Assembly (NCBI GenBank): GCA_023230455.1
Contig: JALNXH010000014.1
Coordinates: forward strand, 1 to 64,000
Origin: Rhodocyclaceae bacterium
GTDB taxonomy: Bacteria; Pseudomonadota; Gammaproteobacteria; Burkholderiales; Rhodocyclaceae
Length of the DNA stretch: 64,000 nucleotides
Direction of reading: 5' to 3'
Part shown: positions 59,668-64,000 of the stretch, piece after piece
Position numbering within the stretch: position 1 is the first letter of the stretch
Layout of the letters: the number at the start of each line of letters is the position of its first letter
The notes under the pieces: model-generated
The model's input: the letters and a program-made list of their open reading frames with translations, nothing else
Databases searched by the model: none
Told to the model about the DNA's origin: nothing
Translations under genes and position numbers: made by a program

Positions 59668-60423
59668 ATGCCCCTGCGCCGCCTACCTTTGCAGGGCGCC
59701 GTCAATTTCCGTGACCTGGGCGGCTATCGAACCTCCGATGGGCGCCAGGTCAAATGGAATCGGATCTATCGTTCCGATTCCCTCGCCGAACTGACCGACG
59801 CCGACGTGGATGCGGTGGCCTCCCTCGGTCTGCGCACGCTGCTCGATCTGCGTTACCAGTTGGAACGGGATAAAAAGCCGAATCGCCCGCTGCCTGGCCC
59901 GCTGCCCGAAACCCACGCCATCGGCTTTTATCCGCTCAACAATCTCAAACTATTCGACCGCATTTCGGAGGGGACGCTGACTGTCGAGGAACTGGACGCC
60001 TGGTGCTGTACTTCCTACCGCCTGTTCCTGCCCGAACCGACGTTCGCCCAAGTGCTGGAAAAACTCCTTGCGCCGCAGGCCTTTCCAGCGCTGATCCATT
60101 GCACCAGCGGCAAGGATCGCACCGGTTTCGCCAGCGCTGTCGTGCTTGCAGCGCTGGGCGTGCCGCGGGAAACCATCATGGAAGACTTTCTTCTTACCAA
60201 CCAGTACCGTCGCGACATTTCCTATCTCGTCGAGGAAAAATCCGACCCGGCGGTAGTGTATGCACTGTCCGGCGTCCAGCCGGAATACCTGGAAGCCTGT
60301 TTCAACGCCATCGACAGCACCTGGGGTTCCGACGAAGCCTATCTGCGCGGCGGCCTCGGTTTGTCGGCAGAAGATCAGCAGCGCCTCCAGGACATTCTGC
60401 TGGAGCCGATTCCCGCTGCGTGA
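59668..60423 (+). CDS. Tyrosine/lipid phosphatase (Y_phosphatase3 family), copy 2
   Basis: 251 residues, paralogue of the preceding gene: the same blocks in the same order (LQGAVNFRDLGGY, YRSDSLAELTDAD, HCTSGKDRTGF), with well over half the aligned positions identical by eye. Catalytic Cys145 and Arg151. ATG 59668 chosen; GTG 59653 is an alternative, and neither has a clear Shine-Dalgarno. The region between the DLR motif and the PTP loop diverges most, which would suit different substrates. Confidence 0.86.
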   Translation: MPLRRLPLQGAVNFRDLGGYRTSDGRQVKWNRIYRSDSLAELTDADVDAVASLGLRTLLDLRYQLERDKKPNRPLPGPLPETHAIGFYPLNNLKLFDRISEGTLTVEELDAWCCTSYRLFLPEPTFAQVLEKLLAPQAFPALIHCTSGKDRTGFASAVVLAALGVPRETIMEDFLLTNQYRRDISYLVEEKSDPAVVYALSGVQPEYLEACFNAIDSTWGSDEAYLRGGLGLSAEDQQRLQDILLEPIPAA

Positions 60424-60483
60424 AGCGGGGCATTCTCCGGCGCAGGGTAGACTGGGAAAAAGTCTGCGTCCGAGGAGGAGTGG

Positions 60484-63168
60484 ATGGGGATCACAAGAAA
60501 GCCCGACCGCGGTTCTTCGCCCGAGGTCTACGCACATAAACTGTTCGCGCCGCCGCTGCATCCCGATGCGCTGCGGCGCACTGCCGTTCTCGACCGCGTG
60601 TTTTCCGTCGCCACACCGGTGGTGCTTCTCCAGGGGCCGGCCGGCCACGGCAAGACCAACCTGTTGCAGCAGATCGCCGCGGGCTGCGCGAGTCGCGGAT
60701 CGCACACCGGCTGGCTGACCCTGGATGCCGCCGACAACGACGCACGGCGCTTTTTCCTCCATCTACAGGCGCTGCTTACCGCCCTGCTGGGCGAAGCCGG
60801 ACCGCGCCCGGCGGCGGGCGCCGAGGCGGTTGCCGAGGAGCGTCGCGGCCGGCGCTCGGATTGGGTGGTTGATCGTTTGCAGAAAGTGGACGGTCCTCTG
60901 GCGCTGTTCTTCGACAATTTCGAGACCCTGGAAAACCGTAACCTGCTGGCCTTCTTTCGCGAGCTCTGTGAACGACTGCCATCGCACGTGCGGGTCTTCA
61001 TCGGTACGCGCTCGGCCCCGGAAATCGGCTTGCCGCGCTTGCTGGTCGGCAATCAGGCACTGCTGCTGCGGCCCGACGACCTACGCTTCTCGCGCAGCGA
61101 AGTGGCGCTTTTTTTTGCCGATGCACGTGGGGCTGCGGCGGTCAGCGGCGACGAGGCCGAAGCGATCTACCGGCGCACCGAAGGCTGGCCCGCTGCGCTG
61201 CAATTGTTTCGCCTGACACTGGCCAATCCCCAGGTGCGGCGCTCACTGGACAGCCTGACCAGCTACCGTCCGCGCGAACTGGCCGAATACCTTACCGACA
61301 ATGTGCTGGCCTTGCAGGAACCGGCGATCCAGGATTTCCTGCTGCGCACGGCATTGCTCAAGCGGCTCAACGCATCGCTGTGCAACCGGGTCAGCGGGCG
61401 CAGCGATGCACAGGATATCCTGCTCCGCCTGGAGCGCTCGGGCCTCTTCCTGCGCAGTCTCGACACCGACCTCAACTGGTTCGAATACCACGGCCTGTTC
61501 GCGTCCTGCCTCGCCGAACAATTGAGCCAGCAAGCCCCGGCCAGCGTGATCGAAGTGCACCGTCTGGCAACCCAATGGCATCTCGACCACGGCGATACCG
61601 AGGAGGCCCTGCATCACGCAATCGCCGCCGGCGATTGTTCCGCCGCGGCGGACATCCTCAATGCCTGCGCGTCGCGCCTGATTGCTGGCGCCTATCTGGT
61701 GACCGTGGAGCGCTGGTTCAAGCAGTTGCCGCTCGCCGAAGTGGCGCGGCGGCCCGATCTCACGATCAAGGTCGCCTATGCGCTCGCCTTCCTGCGCCGC
61801 AATCAAGAGCTGAAGCCGCTGCTGGCGCTGCTGCGCGAGTATCCGGCCGATGCCGACATTGGCGCCACGCTGAATCCGACGGTCGTACTAACCATGGCGG
61901 CCATCGCGAGCGACGACGTTGCAACGGCCTTCGAGCTGGCCGGACGGATTCCGGTCAATGCGCAGGACAGCGAAGGCCTCGCGCGTTTCGAACTGGCAGC
62001 GGCGGCCAATTTCCTCGCCTATCGTGCGCTGGCGCTCGGCGACTTCGAAGGTGTGCGCAGCAACCTCGCCCTGGCGCGGACACGCAATTACCGCGGCGAT
62101 GCCAGCTTCAGCCGCGGCTACACCTTCGCCATTGCCGGCGTCGATCTGCTGGTTCAGGGCCAGTTGGGCGAAGCGCTGAATTGCTTTCGCGCCGGGATGG
62201 CCGAGCAGGGCCTGCATGCCGACAAATCGGTGGCCTCGGCGGCGCTTGTGGCGTGCTACCTCTGGGCGCTGTATGAGGCCGACGAACTGGATCAGGTCGA
62301 AGCGCTGTTCGGCCGCTACCACGACACCATCGCCGACTCGGTGCTGCTCGACTTTCTCGCCGTTGGCTACCTGTCCATGGCTCGCGTGCACGATGCCCGC
62401 GGTCGCCACGCGAAGGCCCTCGAAGTGCTCGACGAAGCGGAAGCGATCAGCCGCGCCAACGGCTGGTCGCGTTTTGTCGCCACGCTCGATTGGGAGCGGG
62501 TACGGCGCGCGCTGCTGGCCAAGGACCCGGTGCGCGCTCAGGCCATAGCCGCGCTGCAACCATCGTCGACCAACGCTGGAGAGAACTGGGTGCTGTTCTC
62601 GCAGGACATTGAGGACGAGCGCCTGGGCCGCATCCGGTTGGCGGTGCGGCGCAAGGATTTCGATAGAGCAGCCGCTGCGTTGCGGGTCGAGTTTGCCCGC
62701 CAACCCGGCCGCATCAACCGGCAGATCAAGTTGCATCTGCTCGACGCCCAGTTGCAGCAGGCCCGCGGTGCGCGGCCCGCAGCGCTGCTCAGCTTGCGCG
62801 CCGCACTCGGGCTGGCGGCGCCCGGTGGGTTCGTGCGCTGCTTCCTCGACGAAGGCGAAGAGGTGACGCAGCTGCTGCGCGAGAGCGAACGCGAAATCGC
62901 TCCAGCCGAGCGCGATTTCGTCCGCCGCTTGCTCGGGGCATCGGGTGCCGCCGCCGTGCCGGCGACGACGCTGGATGCGCTGACCGAACGCGAAAGGCAG
63001 ATCCTGGTCTTTCTCGCCAACGGTGTTTCGAACCGCGAAATGGCCACGCGTATCTTCGTTTCGGAGAACACGGTGAAGTTCCATCTGAAGAACATCTACT
63101 CGAAGCTTGCCGTCAGTACCCGCCTACAGGCCGTGGTTGCCGCGCGGCAGATCGGCCTGATCCGCTGA
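60484..63168 (+). CDS. MalT-type ATP-dependent LuxR-family regulator
   Basis: 894 residues. P-loop GPAGHGKTNLL at 51-61, Walker B-like PLALFFDNFE near 140, a long helical-repeat (TPR-like) sensor region from about 350 to 800, and a LuxR helix-turn-helix at about 829-890 (LTERERQILVFLANGVSNRE, SENTVKFHLKNIYSKL). The STAND layout is that of MalT and AlkS, which need ATP and a small inducer. GAGGAGGAG precedes the start. Its position after the phosphatases suggests they are targets; inducer unknown. Confidence 0.9.
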   Translation: MGITRKPDRGSSPEVYAHKLFAPPLHPDALRRTAVLDRVFSVATPVVLLQGPAGHGKTNLLQQIAAGCASRGSHTGWLTLDAADNDARRFFLHLQALLTALLGEAGPRPAAGAEAVAEERRGRRSDWVVDRLQKVDGPLALFFDNFETLENRNLLAFFRELCERLPSHVRVFIGTRSAPEIGLPRLLVGNQALLLRPDDLRFSRSEVALFFADARGAAAVSGDEAEAIYRRTEGWPAALQLFRLTLANPQVRRSLDSLTSYRPRELAEYLTDNVLALQEPAIQDFLLRTALLKRLNASLCNRVSGRSDAQDILLRLERSGLFLRSLDTDLNWFEYHGLFASCLAEQLSQQAPASVIEVHRLATQWHLDHGDTEEALHHAIAAGDCSAAADILNACASRLIAGAYLVTVERWFKQLPLAEVARRPDLTIKVAYALAFLRRNQELKPLLALLREYPADADIGATLNPTVVLTMAAIASDDVATAFELAGRIPVNAQDSEGLARFELAAAANFLAYRALALGDFEGVRSNLALARTRNYRGDASFSRGYTFAIAGVDLLVQGQLGEALNCFRAGMAEQGLHADKSVASAALVACYLWALYEADELDQVEALFGRYHDTIADSVLLDFLAVGYLSMARVHDARGRHAKALEVLDEAEAISRANGWSRFVATLDWERVRRALLAKDPVRAQAIAALQPSSTNAGENWVLFSQDIEDERLGRIRLAVRRKDFDRAAAALRVEFARQPGRINRQIKLHLLDAQLQQARGARPAALLSLRAALGLAAPGGFVRCFLDEGEEVTQLLRESEREIAPAERDFVRRLLGASGAAAVPATTLDALTERERQILVFLANGVSNREMATRIFVSENTVKFHLKNIYSKLAVSTRLQAVVAARQIGLIR

Positions 63169-63197
63169 CGCGGACAAGGTGCCGTGTTACCGGGCGA

Positions 63198-63530
63198 TCA
63201 GTGCAGAGTGGCGCCGGGCGGCACCAGGCGCAAACCGATGTTGACCACGAGCACCCGGTCGCCGAGCAGCACCACGCTGCCGTTGCGCCGGTTGTTCCCG
63301 GTGTCGCTGAACTCGAATTTGTAGACCCGGCGCAGCGCCATCCGACCCTCGTCGTCGCGTGCCGGCTTCAGACTGGCAAACGCCACCGTGTCGTCGAGCA
63401 GTTGCAGGTTCTCCGTTTCACAGGCGGCACGTGCGGCCGCAATGCCCGCTTCGCGCGCGGCGAAACCGCTGAACCAAAGCCAGGCGATTGCGCCGAGCGT
63501 CATCAAACCGACAACATCGAAGAGGGACAT
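63198..63530 (-). CDS. DUF3301 family small membrane protein
   Basis: 110 residues: N-terminal membrane segment (MSLFDVVGLMTLGAIAWLWF), then the DUF3301 pattern AREAGIAAARAACETENLQLLDDTVAF and LRRVYKFEFSDTG. Function of the family is unknown. ATG 63530 was chosen because the hydrophobic start fits the family. It converges with the regulator gene, 29 nt apart. Confidence 0.82.
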   Translation of the reverse strand: MSLFDVVGLMTLGAIAWLWFSGFAAREAGIAAARAACETENLQLLDDTVAFASLKPARDDEGRMALRRVYKFEFSDTGNNRRNGSVVLLGDRVLVVNIGLRLVPPGATLH

Positions 63531-63648
63531 GAGTAAGGGCCGGCTGGCCGGACAGGCGTACCGGGTGAACGTTACCATTCTCCCTGCTGCCGTTGCCACG
63601 GCAGGCGCCAAACGCCGGGAAAACGGCGGCAGAGAAGAGGGTGTCCCG

Positions 63649-64000
63649 ATGAGCAAGCCCGGCCCGTCCATTGCCGACCACAACGTCCGCGCCTTCATCC
63701 GCTTCCGCGTCTTTTTCAACGCGCGCTTCTACTATCCGGTGTTCGGCATCCTGTTTCTCGATTACGGGCTGACCATCGCGCAGCTCAGCCTGCTCAATTT
63801 CGTCTGGGCGATCGCCATCGTCGGGCTCGAAGTGCCGAGCGGCGCGCTGGCCGACCAGTTCGGCCGGCGGCCGCTGCTGATCGCGGCGGCGAGCTGCATG
63901 GTGTTGGAAATGGCGCTGCTGGCCTTCGTCCCGCTGGGCAATCCGACGCTGTTGTTCGCCGCCTTCCTGCTCAATCGCATTCTCAGCGGCGCGGCGGAAG
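63649..64000 (+). CDS. MFS transporter, N-terminal part (3' end outside window)
   Basis: 117 codons are visible and the frame is open at the right edge. The first helix pair is followed by the MFS motif A (GALADQFGRRPLLI), and LLNRILSGAA begins helix 4. The ATG at 63649 follows GAAGAGGG at 6 nt. Substrate unknown. Divergent from the DUF3301 gene with a 118-nt gap that holds no other gene. Confidence 0.85.
   Translation, partial: MSKPGPSIADHNVRAFIRFRVFFNARFYYPVFGILFLDYGLTIAQLSLLNFVWAIAIVGLEVPSGALADQFGRRPLLIAAASCMVLEMALLAFVPLGNPTLLFAAFLLNRILSGAAE

Noticed and set aside
1..64000. CRISPR array, tRNA genes, insertion sequences or prophage
   Set aside because: No regularly spaced repeats, cloverleaf-like sequences, transposase or phage genes were recognised on either strand.

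Overview
The window is a contiguous chromosomal segment of a GC-rich Gram-negative bacterium, most likely a betaproteobacterium of the Rhodocyclales/Sterolibacteriaceae type. The evidence is the S10-spc-alpha ribosomal order with secY-infA-rpmJ, the class A RNase P RNA, the rsmI|yraN-SIS-BON cluster, the lpxC-DUF721-M23-secA order, the meso-DAP type MurE and LpxC/heptose genes (lipopolysaccharide). The genus is an inference. No rRNA, tRNA, CRISPR array, prophage or insertion sequence was seen.

Region 1 (1-14736): end of tuf, then one long ribosomal block (rpsJ to rplQ) holding 27 ribosomal protein genes plus secY, infA and rpoA. Well-formed internal sigma70 promoters lie before rplN (TTGACG-17-TACAAT) and before rpsM (TTGATT-17-TATAAT). 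An intrinsic-terminator-like hairpin sits between rpsD and rpoA, and a bidirectional terminator closes the block.

Region 2 (14759-30320): housekeeping genes on both strands. These are uvrA and a small unknown gene, an MFS transporter, ssb, an orphan TAXI-type binding protein, a heptose/SIS/BON/HIRAN/YraN cluster divergent from rsmI, a CBS-pair protein, an aldehyde dehydrogenase, a B12-type radical SAM protein, pyrC and a small lipoprotein.

Region 3 (30376-54216): rnpB, then the complete division and cell-wall (dcw) cluster mraZ-rsmH-ftsL-ftsI-murE-murF-mraY-murD-ftsW-murG-murC-murB-ddl-ftsQ-ftsA-ftsZ, followed by lpxC, a DciA-like gene, an M23 peptidase and secA. The promoter carries three TGGG repeats at exact 10-bp spacing, the expected MraZ operator. 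Three small palindromic repeat elements have invaded a 3-kb stretch of this cluster; one lies in frame inside murD and adds about 38 residues.

Region 4 (54216-64000): accessory metabolism. mtnA overlaps a FucA-type class II aldolase, which matches the methylthioadenosine DHAP shunt. Then come a CrtC/lipocalin-like protein, an APH-fold kinase with a small partner gene, two tandem HCxxGKDR phosphatases, a MalT-type LuxR regulator, a DUF3301 membrane protein and the start of an MFS transporter. The kinase/partner/phosphatase/regulator block is the best candidate for an undescribed system.
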